Below are positions 48,001 through 61,812 of a stretch of DNA of 64,000 nt, one piece after another (within the stretch, counting starts at the first letter, position 1; each line of letters starts with the position of its first letter). The notes beneath the pieces were generated by a model. The model worked only from the letters and a program-made list of their open reading frames with translations. It was not told the DNA's origin and searched no databases. This stretch comes from Anisakis pegreffii. Taxonomy: Eukaryota; Nematoda; Chromadorea; Rhabditida; Anisakidae. The translations under genes were made by a program, and so were the position numbers. The stretch covers positions 248,001 to 312,000 of the forward strand of contig JAPYMA010000328.1 of assembly GCA_035041965.1 (NCBI GenBank), in the 5' to 3' direction.

Positions 48001-51000
48001 GACGAAATTTCGAGTAGAACGAATGATATGTGTGTGTGATGCCAATTACAATATTTGCACTGAATACATAATTGAAATGTTTGGTACCAGTCGATTGAAT
48101 TTAGATGCTAATTATTGATCGATTTTGGTACACAACCAACAAAAAGCTGATGCTTTCTTTCGGTTTGCGGTGGTTCGCCTAAATAAATTACATACTACGC
48201 ATTCAAGCTAACGTCCAAGTGAACACAGCCAATTTGATGCTTTCACTAATGCAAAGGCTCTACTACTGATGACGATGCCACAGCCACAGCACTATTGCCT
48301 CTTTACACTTTCTTATTCCAGCTATATTATTTCGCTTATTTTCACTTGTCCGGCGTATGCGTACTCCAATTTGATAGTAATTTTATTCAGTCAGAACGTG
48401 CTCGTTCTGTTCGATAGATGATGTACTTTGCTCTAAATAGTAATTTCTTACTTAGAGCGGGAGGGAAATAGTGTTTTCTTATTGTCAGCTCTAATTATTG
48501 TAAAAAGATGAAATGGCATCTTGATAAGAGCAATGAAGCTAATGACTTTAGTGAGACTGCTCGCAATGAATTCTTCTCTGATTCTGAGTTGCAGTCGTTG
48601 ACATTAATTGCTAACTAGTAAGCGTAACTTAGAATCGATCAAATTGAATATATTAATGTGATGATGAATGAGTTTTGCCATTAGGACAAATGTCCATCCT
48701 TTTTTGTGTTCATCGAATGCGTTCACCTTCCGACGATGAAAAAATTCTCATGGAACTGGCAGCTTCCGGAGACGCTCTGCTGATAGGGCATCAATGATCT
48801 CAGTTATGAAGATTGCGAGTTTAGATAAGCGCATAGTCAATCACGTTGTGAATGCCATATTTGACACTGATTAATCATTTCATATTTCTCCCATGTTTGA
48901 CGATTCAATTCATTCCGAACAAACGCGGAATTTTGACGGTAATTGCGTTTTCAGTAGCCTCGTTCGATTTTTTTTCTGGATCCATACATACTCAAACGCT
49001 AAAAACTAGTGGGTGACGAGGGTTCTCATGCCCGACTCTTTTGAGGCCACTGCATTTTCGAGGTCCCCGATCGCAAGATTTCGTCCAGACTCTTCCCTTC
49101 TGCGACATATTTTTCGTCACTGCGATACATTCCTGAACACCTATGAGGTTGTAAACATTTGTCCCTAATTCAATAACTCAAGTTGTTTTGTAAGGTTCAT
49201 GTGTATCAGTCTCGTAATTGCAGTGAATTCGTGTCTATAAACCATTGCAGCTGAAGTGAAATTTCACATAGATGAGGCAACATTTATTTTCAAGACTTGA
49301 TCAGTGCGTGTCCCGCATTAGTGAAAGTATAGCAGTAAATTGCAGAGAGGCTTCTTGAGGTATTGGATGCTAACAAATTGGCATGTTGTACTTGAATGGC
49401 GAAAAGTGAATTATGCGTATGTATGCAGTTGATAAGTGCTAAATTTATTCGAAATTAGAATACGGGATGCTGCTGAAAGAAGCGTACGAGTGAATGCAAA
49501 TGTGAGTGAATGAAGACGAAATTGTAGCAGCAGCTATATGCTAGCCACTGACTACTGGCTTGATTTAATTTACTCGCCATCAATTCGAATTTGATTCAGA
49601 GCGCATTCCGTGGCATTCCACTCCTCCTCATAATCATCTTATTTGCCATATTCTGTCAGTTTGCCCCAAGCTCACAGCACCGTTACTTTCTTGATCTTCC
49701 AAAATGTTGTTTTGACCAAGCCATTTTCTATTGCCCACAAACACTTCACCATTCATTCTGTTCAATTCTGTACGAATGCAGTGAATTGATCAGAAACTGA
49801 TCACTCACTCTGTATGTTCATCTTCAAAATGTTTACCAAACAATTCCCATAAAATTTGCCAAAAATCCGCTTAGGAGAGTATTGAGTTTGTGGTTGGTTT
49901 CGATCGCTCAGGATGGAAACCGTGATCGGAGATGCAGGTCACTGTTAAACGTATGAGTGAATGGATGTACTATTCAACTTGATAAAGACGTTGCGAGTTG
50001 AGATTGAGAACCACAGAGCCAAGTGCACAAGGAAAGTTGACTTTTCAAAACATCCAAATCACGCTCTCAAATTGCCTCTCAACAGCGTTTATCGCAAGTG
50101 ATTCAATGCATTCAGAAAGGTGATCAAAGGTGTGTGCAAAGTTTATTCAACGTATTGATGGATTACGTAGAACCGGAATTTTAGAGGACACAATCGGAAT
50201 TATTTTATTGTTGATTGACATTCAATTGCACTAATTCATTGGATGAATAATGCTATTAAGTTAAAAATAAATAGACAGTATTACAATCACACTCAAAAAG
50301 TGCCAAAATGTATGCGTTCCTATTCACTGCTCTTCATCTCGGAAGAAGTTTATTCGAGCTTCAGTTCAGTTAGATTCTATTTGAGGAGATGCTGCTGTTA
50401 GCATTGCGGTGTGTGTGTAGGTCGATGAGATAGATTAATTCATCTTCACTATTTGCACACAATCATTTGCAAAAATGCGCTAGTTATTTTAATTGCCACT
50501 TCTTGCCACTTTTATCGTCAGTATCATTCGTTACCTTCTCACATCTTCAAACAACTGCTTCTTCAGATAGCTTTATATTCCTCATTGCCATCATCATCAC
50601 TGACATAACTATCGTCAGTATTCGAGCATTCGTTGCTCGCATCGAAACGTTCAGGTTGAATTTGCAAATTCTTCATTGGAACAACACAAAAAAACGTAAA
50701 GTTTTACTCATTGGTAGTTTTGTGCTAGAAATTTTTTCGTTTTTTAACTTTAGCAACTTATTTGATTAAAAGCGCACGGCTGAAGAGAAACAGATGTTTA
50801 ATCTTAGGAACTGCTATTCATAAAGAGTGATTAGAACGTAAATTGTAGCTAGGAGAACGGATATTCATCATGAATAATCATTGAGCTATGAAGCATGGAA
50901 GCAGATACACGTTCAGTCGTTCATCTTTCTAAAAATACGGGTATCAGATGCGATTCAGATCAGAATTTAGAGCTTGTTTGCTGACGACGACTTCGGTCCA

Positions 51001-54000
51001 ACAGCTACCACTCGTTTTGTTCGTGCAATATGCAATATCGAATGGATTTATGCCATATGTCTTGTCTTGTTTTTGAGGGGATGCTTTTTCGCAATAAATC
51101 CGATTGTGCAACGTGAATTACCCCCATTCATTGGTCACTGATAGCACGATCAAGTGAACTGATGAAGTTATGCCTGTGAAATTGTCTTCTTCTTGCCGTA
51201 TGGAATATCGGACTTTATGTTATAGTTCAGTGGCATTCAATCAACGATAGAATAATTCGTTGAAGCTGTGATAAAGTTCAAGCAGTCTAGTGGAAACTGC
51301 GACAGTGCGACAATAAATTACGTCTTATAATTGCTGTAATTGGACAATTTGTCGCTTTGCCACATTGAATTCGAATGCTGAGCGTAAATAAGTGGTTGAC
51401 AGGCATTAACTGATAATAAATAGTCCCAAAACAAACGAATGATTCGAAATTTCGCACAATTTTGCACATAGAAATACATACAGATCCGCATACTGAAAGG
51501 AGATCAAACGAGATCATTGCTCATTTTCAGTGGTCGTCTATATGAGATAGACAAAATGCGTCGTCGTTAATATGATAGCTGAGGATAAGTGCAAATGCAT
51601 TGCTTAATATGTCACAGAATGAATTCATTCTATTTATGGGTGGAAACAGCCGTCACGTTTGTGTTTACGCTATGCGTTTAGATATTCTAGCTTATTCTTC
51701 TATGATTTAGCGGTTGTGATGAGGATATTATAAATCATTGTAAGGGAGCATTTAAAACTTTAGTTTTATCCGCTTGAAATGCAAATATTTTAAAATTTGG
51801 AATCAACGAGCGACGATACCCAGCAAACACCAAAATACCTAGTTACTTGAAATACGTTATTGTTAGCGAATTTCAAGTAATTCATTCACAGGTGTGGGAT
51901 TTTCGAAAACGTTGTGGAGTGGTTGATTTTATGTAGATGTTTTAATATACTTAAGAATTTGATTCAACGAAGCGGGCTTTGCCAATGAATAGAATTTTAC
52001 TGACAAAACCCGAAAAAAACTTTATTTCGTGAAGTCACGAAATGAAAAATTCGATTTTCTGTGAGTCATTCGAGAACTCTTGCTATTCCTTGTCATAAGT
52101 CAACGGTTCAAAGAATGCCAGCGGAAACTGACAGCGAGATTCCGTCGTACGATACACTTTCGAGTTGTTCATTTCTATTTCCAGTAGTGATGAGAAACAT
52201 CAACGAATTATTGTTGTATTGGCGCGGAAACTAAAAGTCTTTGTCCTTATGGACGACGTAATTGTCTTGTTTCCTTGTAGACTGGCAACATCAATGATTT
52301 CAAATGGAGGACGATGAAACTGAACTGAAAATTATTAGTTTGAAGCTATTGCCAAGCGGATTTTTGTTTACTTTCAGATAGGTCTTTGATGCTTGAATCG
52401 TCGTTTTTTGCTGCTTTCTTCTGTCTGAATAAATACAAAAAAGAGGAAGTGGTACCAATAACTGAGTGGTTTAATGTGATTCACCCGGACGGGCAGTTGA
52501 CTGGTGTTGAGGTTGTGCTTTGTACAACTGCAGACTTTTCCTGTTTGTGACTGTTTGAACAAAACAAAAACCAATGAGTTGCGTTGTCATCATTTCTTGT
52601 ACGTTGCTGAGCTCATGCTACTTTGCTGTATTGTCATATCGTGAAATAAACTATGACATCAATACTAACGTCGAATCATCGTGTGTCCTTTCTATTTCCT
52701 TAGAGCAACTTAAAAAGATCTGTAATTTGTTTGAAGCGGAAATGTTTTCGTTTTCAACGATTAATTGCTGTACCTTACCATTAGAATGTATTACTGACTC
52801 GTAAAACCGTTGCGTACTCATTGTTCCGTGAATTTAACGGATTTTATGATGCACTTTTAGGAAACATTAAAAAACGAATCGGAATGTGACTGACTCATCA
52901 ATGATGTTGTAATGTGAGGAGACGTTCTTTAACACAGACAGGAAGGATAACGACTTAAATTCTCTCGTAAACGAGTGCAGATTGTGGTGGAAAATGTGAG
53001 TGAATTAAGAGAGAGAACTGCTCACTGACTCGAATTTACGATGAAATGAACATCAGATGAAACAATGAAAAAAAAGGTCATTAAAGCACTAATCTCCGTT
53101 TGTGATGAGTAGCATTTTGTCTCACGCAGGGAATACATTCACTCTAACGCGTATCTTTCGTCAGAGTTTTGATCAGAGACAGTTTTTCTTGTTCTATTTT
53201 TTTCAAATGAAAACATCACAAATAGATTCGATTCCGAGCGTTTTGAGCGAAAAATTTCCTGCACTTTCATTAATTTTTTATTCTAACATCATATTCCATG
53301 AGCTTGTGAACATTTTGCAAGCTTCGTTGCAATTATTCGTTGCAGACGGCTTACCTATAAAGCGATATGCCCCAAATACAGCTTTCGCTCAAATTCAAGC
53401 CATTTCCTAAATTTGAGCGAGTGCGCCCACTCCATTTAAAAGTTTTCAAATGCTAGACGCAAGTCTCCTTTCCCCGACAGGTTTCATGTCGTCCGTTGCT
53501 TTAGGAATCGCTCATGTCTGAACGCTTTTCAACTTCGACCTAATCTCTCGCCTCTGAATGTTTTTCAATTTCTTTTGATATTACTGAGAAACGCATAAAT
53601 CAAGATAAAGCAATTAATGCGTTATTACCGTTGTAATTGTTTTTCTGAGTTCGTTAATTGAATTAACAATTTGACGATTGTTTGCGTTAATTGCTCATTG
53701 TTTTTATTGGAACAATCAATCTCTATTGCATAACCACATCTAATTAAAGACAATTCGCTCGTAAGAGCTGTCTTATAAGTGAACGTTTGTCGCGTCGTTA
53801 ATTGAAACAGCGGCAGCAGTAATAACAATAGTAGTAATAGTGGATGTAATGAACGATTAATTATACACTTTCCATGTGACGTGCAAGACAGAGCACATGT
53901 CATCACTGGATGAATAACGTAGTCCTATTGCTCTTCTCAAATTTCTTATTTACTCGTACGAATAATCATAAGATTTATCCAAATCAGCAACAATTCATGG

Positions 54001-57000
54001 TTTTTATTTAATTTTACAAATCGAATTCATTTTGAATAATCTTCAGTTGGTCATACAATCGCTCATTACGAATCATTGAAACTCATTTCCGAGCGATACT
54101 CATATTTTATCGACTGACATTTCAGTGAAAAGCAACATATCTATGTCGCTTGGATAGTGGGATGATTCGAGGCAACCGAAGACATCGATTAATAATTGAT
54201 CATGCCACGAAAACATGGAAGTTTACTTGCCGAAGGAATATATATTGGCTGAAAATTACATTTCATTTTGCTGCAATTCATAAATCTCTTGGGAGGACGT
54301 TGAATTTCCATAAACGAATTCATCAGCGAACATAGAAAGTTTGAGAATGATATCGGAATATATTAGTTATCGTTCGTTGGTATTTCATCAGTTATTTCGT
54401 TCCTATGGGTTTGCTTATTTTTGTGCAGTCTTCAGTTGTATTGACTGGAAAATGTCACGCGGGGACAAAAACGCTCTCGTTTCCCTTTATCAAATGCTTT
54501 TCAGTGAAATGCTGGAATGCAGTTTTTGGCCGAAGGAAGCTTTTAGATTTATAGTATCACTTGTCTGTATTTGGAGTATTTATTATCCGAATTCAGAAAA
54601 CAAGACTTCTATTTTAGCCAACAGTACTATTGTCTTCAATGCTTGGCTCGCTTTTCTTGATATTTCAAAAAATTGTTGCTGAATTTTTTAATCTGCAGCA
54701 AATTCAGTGCTCCTCAGATATAGGCTTTTAGGCGAGCTTTTGTTCGCAAGTTCTTGAATAGAAGCAACACGTTCGTTCGGTCACATCTGTCATGTGCATG
54801 AATAATGCATCGGTGTGTGTGCCTTGTCAGATGTAATAAAGCTGAAAATTTTCTTTCACGCTCACATGCAAAAGAAGCACTTAGTTTGGGATTTACTCAT
54901 TGGTTTAGTTGTTTTTGAATTGGACTCGTGTGCATAAATTTTTTTTTGTAACTTTTCAAGTGCATTTCCCAATGCAATATCCATCCATCCACTCGCAATA
55001 CACCGTCACAAAGCTATTTAACGTTTACTTTTAGCCATTCCGCACTGAACGCATGCAAAAGCAGCACTTACTTCACGACAACGTTATTCTTATTTTATTC
55101 AACCTTTTGAGAACATACCTTTCACTTGTCGCAGTTTCTTTTGTTTAACATCTGCCTCTTCATATTGGTATGCTTCAACTCAACTCGCTTTCTCAAGTTT
55201 CATTAGGAGACGTTTCGTCTATTGTTTGCCGAGCAGTGCTACCCAAGTTCACTTTTACTGACCACAACAATGAGCCACATTCTCAGACTGTTGACATTTG
55301 TTCGTAAGTTTATTCGTTTCAATTCAAATGAATCAGTGATTATGTCGCAGAAATCATTCGGTTTCGTAAACAAGTGCGAGTACTAACTACTTATGGAGAT
55401 CATTTCGAGATTTCGTAGTCGCGTTTGCTTGATTGGCATTCCCATAGAGGAGAGACAAACCATTGAAACGAATTGTTTACTGTTGGATATTAACCCCCCG
55501 TTGGGGATACAAGATGATTCTTAAATGGAATTAAAGGATTATCCAGTGTCAATGATAATGCTGCTGTGTCATTTGTCCACATTTGTGACCACAAGCCTTT
55601 CGTGTTATCCCTCCTCACTTTATTTAAGCGATTAATCGAATTGCTTCATTTCAATTTGCTCGAAATAACTTGCTACTGATCATACTTTCGCTTACAGCTA
55701 GTGAGAATTTTTATTACGATTAAACACTTAAATTTGTATGACTCAAATCTCATTGGATGGAAAAAACCTCGAGAAGAAACAATTTGCTTGATCGAGCTCA
55801 TTCATTCATCTGCTCGTTTAACTAGTAGTTACTGATCGTTATGACAGAATGACCTTCGGTTATTCTTTCGTAACGATCTGATACTTTCAAAACAATTCAT
55901 AAGAACTTTTCAAACTACTGTTCCTTTCGAATGTGTACTTTCCACACTTTGCAAACTGATCTCAGCTCTTAAAAATTCATCAGTTTGTTTGGATAACGTT
56001 TTCACCTTCTTTTTATCGACGTTAATTCCAGAGATTGTTTTGTCTGGATCGTTTTCCCTTGTTTACAATTCGGTGAGTAGCAATAATCTCTCAATATCAC
56101 AGTGAATTCATTAATTTATTCGATTGAAGCGTTCGCATTTTCTTCGGCTACGAGGTATTTTCAGTTTTTGTGAGGGTAGTTTGTGTGCGTTTGCATTATC
56201 AATGATGATGATTGTGTGTAATTGCACACTTTATCATTCACGCAGAAAGCAATTTTATTTAATAGTGTATCTCTTAAGTGCAGCTTTGCGCTAGTTCAGA
56301 CGACTAATTTGAATTCGTTTATGCATTGTTCAAATGACTAATTTCACTGCTTCTGAATTCTCATCGCTATCATTAGTGGCTAAGAACACGTCACGATCCA
56401 TACAAATGAACGCATAAAACCAAAACAAAAAAAAAAATTCGCATTCACATCGCATTCTTTATCTTTTAAATTTTATATATTCAGCAATTAGAACTCAGTT
56501 CGAGTTTATGCATCGCTTTTATTACCAATATCATTAATTTTACGTTCGTCTCTCTTTGATATTCGAGACGAAATATTTACAGGATTTTCAGTCATCGTTT
56601 AATTTCAGTTCGCATTCGTCACTTGTTTAATTCACGCTCTTCTTAGGGCTTAATTCGTTATTTATGAGTCATTTAACTTCTCCTTTATTTTAAAAGCATC
56701 AGGATATTGACACGATCATACCTTTGCCGTCATCGCCGCATCCGTTTAATGCATGTATTTATCGCAGTGCAGTACGGTATGTTATGAAAGACCGACCAAA
56801 AAGTCAAATTTCCTTCGATCACATCACTTGATGTTCACTAAGGCATTTCAAATCCTGAATTGTAGTGTTGCAATGTTTCATTTCACTTGAGAATTTCCAC
56901 TGAAAATTGAACATTCCAAGATAAAAAACCAATTAGATCTGATGAAGGAGTTTAATTTTTCATCCAAATTATTGCCAATACAGAACGAAAACGGGCGTTT

Positions 57001-60000
57001 TTTTCAACAAAAAAGTCATTGAACTTAGCAGAAAGTATGTTCCCTCTCCTAATAGTAACACGACAAAATGATCAGTTCACTTCCGAATGATCGAAAAGAC
57101 CATTTGTGAGTGTGCATGAAGTTGGCTGAATTTAATTACTTAATGGAACCAGCATCGAATAAACAGCATCGAAAGACTGAAATGGAATCGAAGAGGGAAA
57201 CTTTTAAGTGGCGTAAATTCTCATTTCGCTAATTCAACTCTGTTGGATGCATTATAATTCGATTTCTAGATCTCGTTTGTGTTTTGTTCTTTATTAACGT
57301 TGTCAAATGTGCTCAATTTTAATTCATTTGCTAATGCACTTTGCTTAATGCTTTCCTTTTACTCATTTACATTCAGCGAGTATTTGCAAAATTCCATGCT
57401 TGCAGTCAAATTGAAGTCATTCTGTGAAATCATTTGCAGTCAATTCGCTGAAAACATTACGAATTCTGGCAAAAACAGATTCATAGAAACAATCTTGTTC
57501 ACTCACTCTGATCCACGTCGGTTCGTGCTGCTCTAGCACAGTTGTTCCTCTAAATACACTTATTTGGTACTCTTAGAATCAATTTACTCTTAGAATCAGT
57601 TTAGAATCAATTTCCTGATTCATTAACAAATGAGTGTGCGAAATCATTAGCAATCAATCGCTTCGGAGAACTAACTCTTCAAGATTCTATGCCTGATCCG
57701 TGATGTTTTATTTTGGAATTTGCTCTTCCTGCTACTTTTTACCTGGATTGACCAGGCTATCAAACGTTTGTAACGTTGCTGGCCACAATGCTCGCGTTTC
57801 CGTTCGCACTGTTTTAGCCTTGATTTTAGCCTTGATCTTTCTGTTACTTATTATCATTAACTTTCATTATACAAGCCAGGATTGACAATAATCGATCGAG
57901 GAACGAAATAATGGCGTGAAAATAAATAAATGAATGAAGAGTGAATGCGAATAAACGAAATGAACCAATACTAGAAAGAAATCAACTGAAATCCAACGGA
58001 ATCGAATGCCCTATAGACACACACAGCTCTAGCAATATTGCCGTACAAACTCTACGTTATCTAGCCATAGAAAAAGCACATTCAGCGGTCTCATTGCTTG
58101 TTCTTGTTAGCATTAGCTTCATAGACACATAATACGTACACACACATTCGTTGAATGCTTCACAGCTTCATTGAGCAGAAGCAGACTTCATCATACAAAC
58201 ATACACACACATCATTTTGCGTGTTCGTTTGTCTCGTTTGAACCGGGCCAATTAACTTAGCAAACTCCTAGCGAGCTGGGCCATTACACCTCAGCTTACG
58301 ACCAGCCACCAAACAAACACCACTAGCTATCTTGGCCACAAGCACTTGGCTAGCAGCAGCAGCAGTATCATCATTCTTCCAATGAGTGTACAGCGTCAGC
58401 AGTGGCTACGCTGCAGTAAATAGACAACTAGGCCAACTTCCAATCAGTCAAGACAGCCACTAAAAAGTCGCATCATCGAGATTCTAGTGAAAACTGAACG
58501 AGATGATCCTGGTTGAATCCATTCTGCAACTTTCACTTCGGCACAAACTCATTCAATTCGAACTGAAGAGAATTCCGAATTTGAAGTTTGCGAATACAAA
58601 AATTCCTGTCGCTCGTCAATGGCACCGTCTAACTTCTGAGTGATTTTTAGACTGTCAAATTATTTGATCACCGAAATAAATATGGCCAGCAACTCAGCGG
58701 TCCAAAGTGACTGGATTGCTTAGAATGTAAACAAGTTAGTCGTTTGCCCTTTGATACTGCAAATCGTTCGCTCAAAAGTCAGTTAGTTGCCATTTAAGTG
58801 TTTATGCTCAATAATGACTAGGAAGCAACAAGGCCAAAACAAGGCTTTCTTCAGCTTTGAAATTGCGCAATCTTCAAACAATTTGCGTTCACTTGCTGAG
58901 TGGTTAACATTTTCGATTTCACGCGTTTTATTCAGTCAGTTTATGGAATTGTGGAAAGAATATTTATGGGTACATTTCACACAAGGAAGGAAGGAAGGAA
59001 ACCATTTACAAGCTGTTCGCGTTTCAGAAATTGCATCGCAGTCTCAATTCCTCCCTCAATCGTGTCGGTGTCATATTCACTGTGTTACATGCTTATTCGT
59101 TGAACGATTCGTTTTTTTTTGGTTTTGAAATGCGAATTGACTTCATCTCTTAAACCATTCACAAATAATGAATATCTTCGAAGACGAATTGCTGAATGGA
59201 GTATTGAATTTCTGAGAATTCGTCCAATCACATTACAATGTCATATTTGACGAGAGTGATAGTCAATTCAAGCGAAACAATCGTTTCTATTATCTGCTGA
59301 AAGTGAGACTGGAAGCACTTTCGCTCAATTGATTCAAACGATTCTGAAGATATCTCATTCCAAATTTGCTGCTAGGAATTTTTTTTTTGCAAAGAAGTGT
59401 TCATTTCGTGGTAACATCATTCTCGCGTTACCTATTTTTTTCAAATGACAGGCATTATATGAACAACGAAGAACCACAATTTCAATTGTTGCACGCGATT
59501 TTTTTCTTTCCATTTATTCAATTGCGATTTTATGTTCGCATTTGAAATTAGTTCCATTTGTTATGTGTTCTTTCATCGTATCATGTCATTCCTTTCCAGA
59601 TATTTTCACATTAACGAATTTTTTCCGCATCAGTTATGATAGTCTGCAATTGGTTTCTTGCTTGTACTCAACACGTCAGCGATTTTTTCCTAGCAGTTTT
59701 CCGATTGAACACTTGAAAATGAGGCGAAAATCTGAGACCGTTTAGTTTGCCCTCGTTTTAGTTTCCACTTTCGGACGATGCGAAGAACCTTCTGAATCTG
59801 TTTTTTTCTTCATCAATTCAGTGCAAGAAATCTAAAAATCTGGCAATATCCAGATAGTTCAGTGTCTTCCCACTTATTTATTGTTCACGTTTCGAGAAAA
59901 TCAAGTAGTTTTAAGTTTGAACTTAACGTATTGTATTGGAAATCAATATCTGTTCAAATCAAGATTGAGGTTGACGAATACATCCAAAAACGACGTTTTT

Positions 60001-61640
60001 TCTTATTAAACACATTTCAAGTTGAACTGACTCCATAATGAAATCTTTATTTGCGAATCTTCATCAATGAAGTGTTAAATGAATGGGCACCTTTTGGTGC
60101 TCTCTCGCGAGTCAAACGATTCACATATCTGATCGCGTTTTCCAGTTTCAGCAGCCATCCAGATTTCTTTATTATATATTTTTCGATTGGGTTCAGGAAT
60201 TGTCAGGTTTGTTGACAGTGATCGATATCGAAAACGAACGAGAGACTGAAGCAGCTTTTTCAGACAGTAAAAGTTTCAAAGCAAATGAATGGATGATTTA
60301 TTTGAGGCTTTCGAATGTCATTCGCGAAAGTAATCGTTTTAGAAATAGATTTATCTATTGCTTTTGCTTCACCAATCAATACGTTTTAAACATCTTCTTT
60401 GCCGGCCACATTTTTCGACATGAGGAACTACGTATCTAGAGCTTCTCTTCACCTCCTTCACTGAACGTGAGTATGCGATTTCTGGTTCCAGTTCAATTCT
60501 ATAATCTTAAGTAAGGATGCATAGTCTCGGTTCAGACCCAGAGAGCACAATTTTCCCTGAAAAATCCCAGCAGATAACGTCAAAATTGGCTTTGAATTAT
60601 AATAGATGCGATCATCTCAATGCTTTAAAATAACCATAACCACAATGATTAACCGATGTGATCCGAAGAGATGTAACCCATTTCGAATCATGATCGGTTG
60701 AGCAAAATGGAGCACCCACCTCCTTATGAGTGCCAAATAGCTCCACCCTAAGCTGAAGAAGCTGAGTGAACGCGAATAGCGAATGTGACGGATATCCACG
60801 ACTTTACATACTTATGGAGATGTAAGCTGACAGATGTTGCTATATTGGCTGTAATTGTGCATTAGTCGCAGCAGCAGAATAAATGAATGACGTTTGAGAT
60901 TGGAGACTGCTGCATGAGTATAGAAGATTCGATGAAGCGACAAGGATTTGCCTTAGTTTTATGCAAATGCTTCCGATTCGTGAACGCCTTAACTTACCGT
61001 CTGTCTCAACTTAGCACTTACTCCTCGCAATCGCGCAATACGTGCTGATCTTGTAGTTAATGTCCTCACACTACTCATTATTTATAAAGTACTTACTTAT
61101 TGACTGCCTGACTCGGCGTCGTGAAGTTCACACAATGTCTTGTTCGCACCATCCATAATTTGGTTTCCAATCAAAACTTTTACGCTTAATTATGAATACT
61201 GATAAAATGCCATGCACAAATTTACTTATCCTGTGAAACAACTGTACGTTTTATGCATTTATAATAGCTAATATCAATTTTCAACTGATTCACTGATTCC
61301 GAATTCGTCAATATGCGTCGATTGTAGTCGGAAAAAACGAGATATATATTTTAAATGAACCTTTCCTTAAGTTCCAATCATCCCTTACCTTCTGTATCTC
61401 TTTAACTCAGTCGTTTTCTGGTTTCATAGCCAATTAATTGGTTGAAACGTTTGCACGTATACACATCAAGTGGTACCGTGTAATGATTGTTCTCATCAAA
61501 TACAATTGATTGCGTCAATGTACTAGAAATGTTTAAATTGTTCGTATCAGCGTTCTCTAGGCTTTGATTATCTCACTATCAGTCATTAGTTTTATCATGT
61601 TTTATCATGTGCTAGGCAAATTTCACCCGCATGAATGATG

Positions 61641-61812
61641 ATTACCAAGATTCTAAAAAACCAGGATTCTGAAAAAAATTACCAGGATTCTGAAGCAGTT
61701 TTTGCTTTACCAAGAGTTTTACTTTACCAAGAAAAAATTACCAACAGTTTTAATTTACCAAAAAAAATTACCAAGAGTTTTACTTTACCAAAAAAATTAC
61801 CAATAGTTTTTT
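61641..61812. repeat. Degenerate tandem repeat, about 30-bp unit
   Basis: Repeats of TTACCAAGAGTTTTACTTTA with variable A-runs (ACCAAAAAAATT), preceded by related ACCAGGATTCTGAAAA units. The open frame across it (KKITNSFNLPKKITKSFTLP) reflects the repeat, not a protein family. Confidence 0.8.

Noticed and set aside
53625..53906. Minus frame with a run of nine Leu resembling a signal peptide.
   Set aside because: The Leu run is the translation of an imperfect TAG/TAA-triplet repeat, and the rest has no recognisable protein character.
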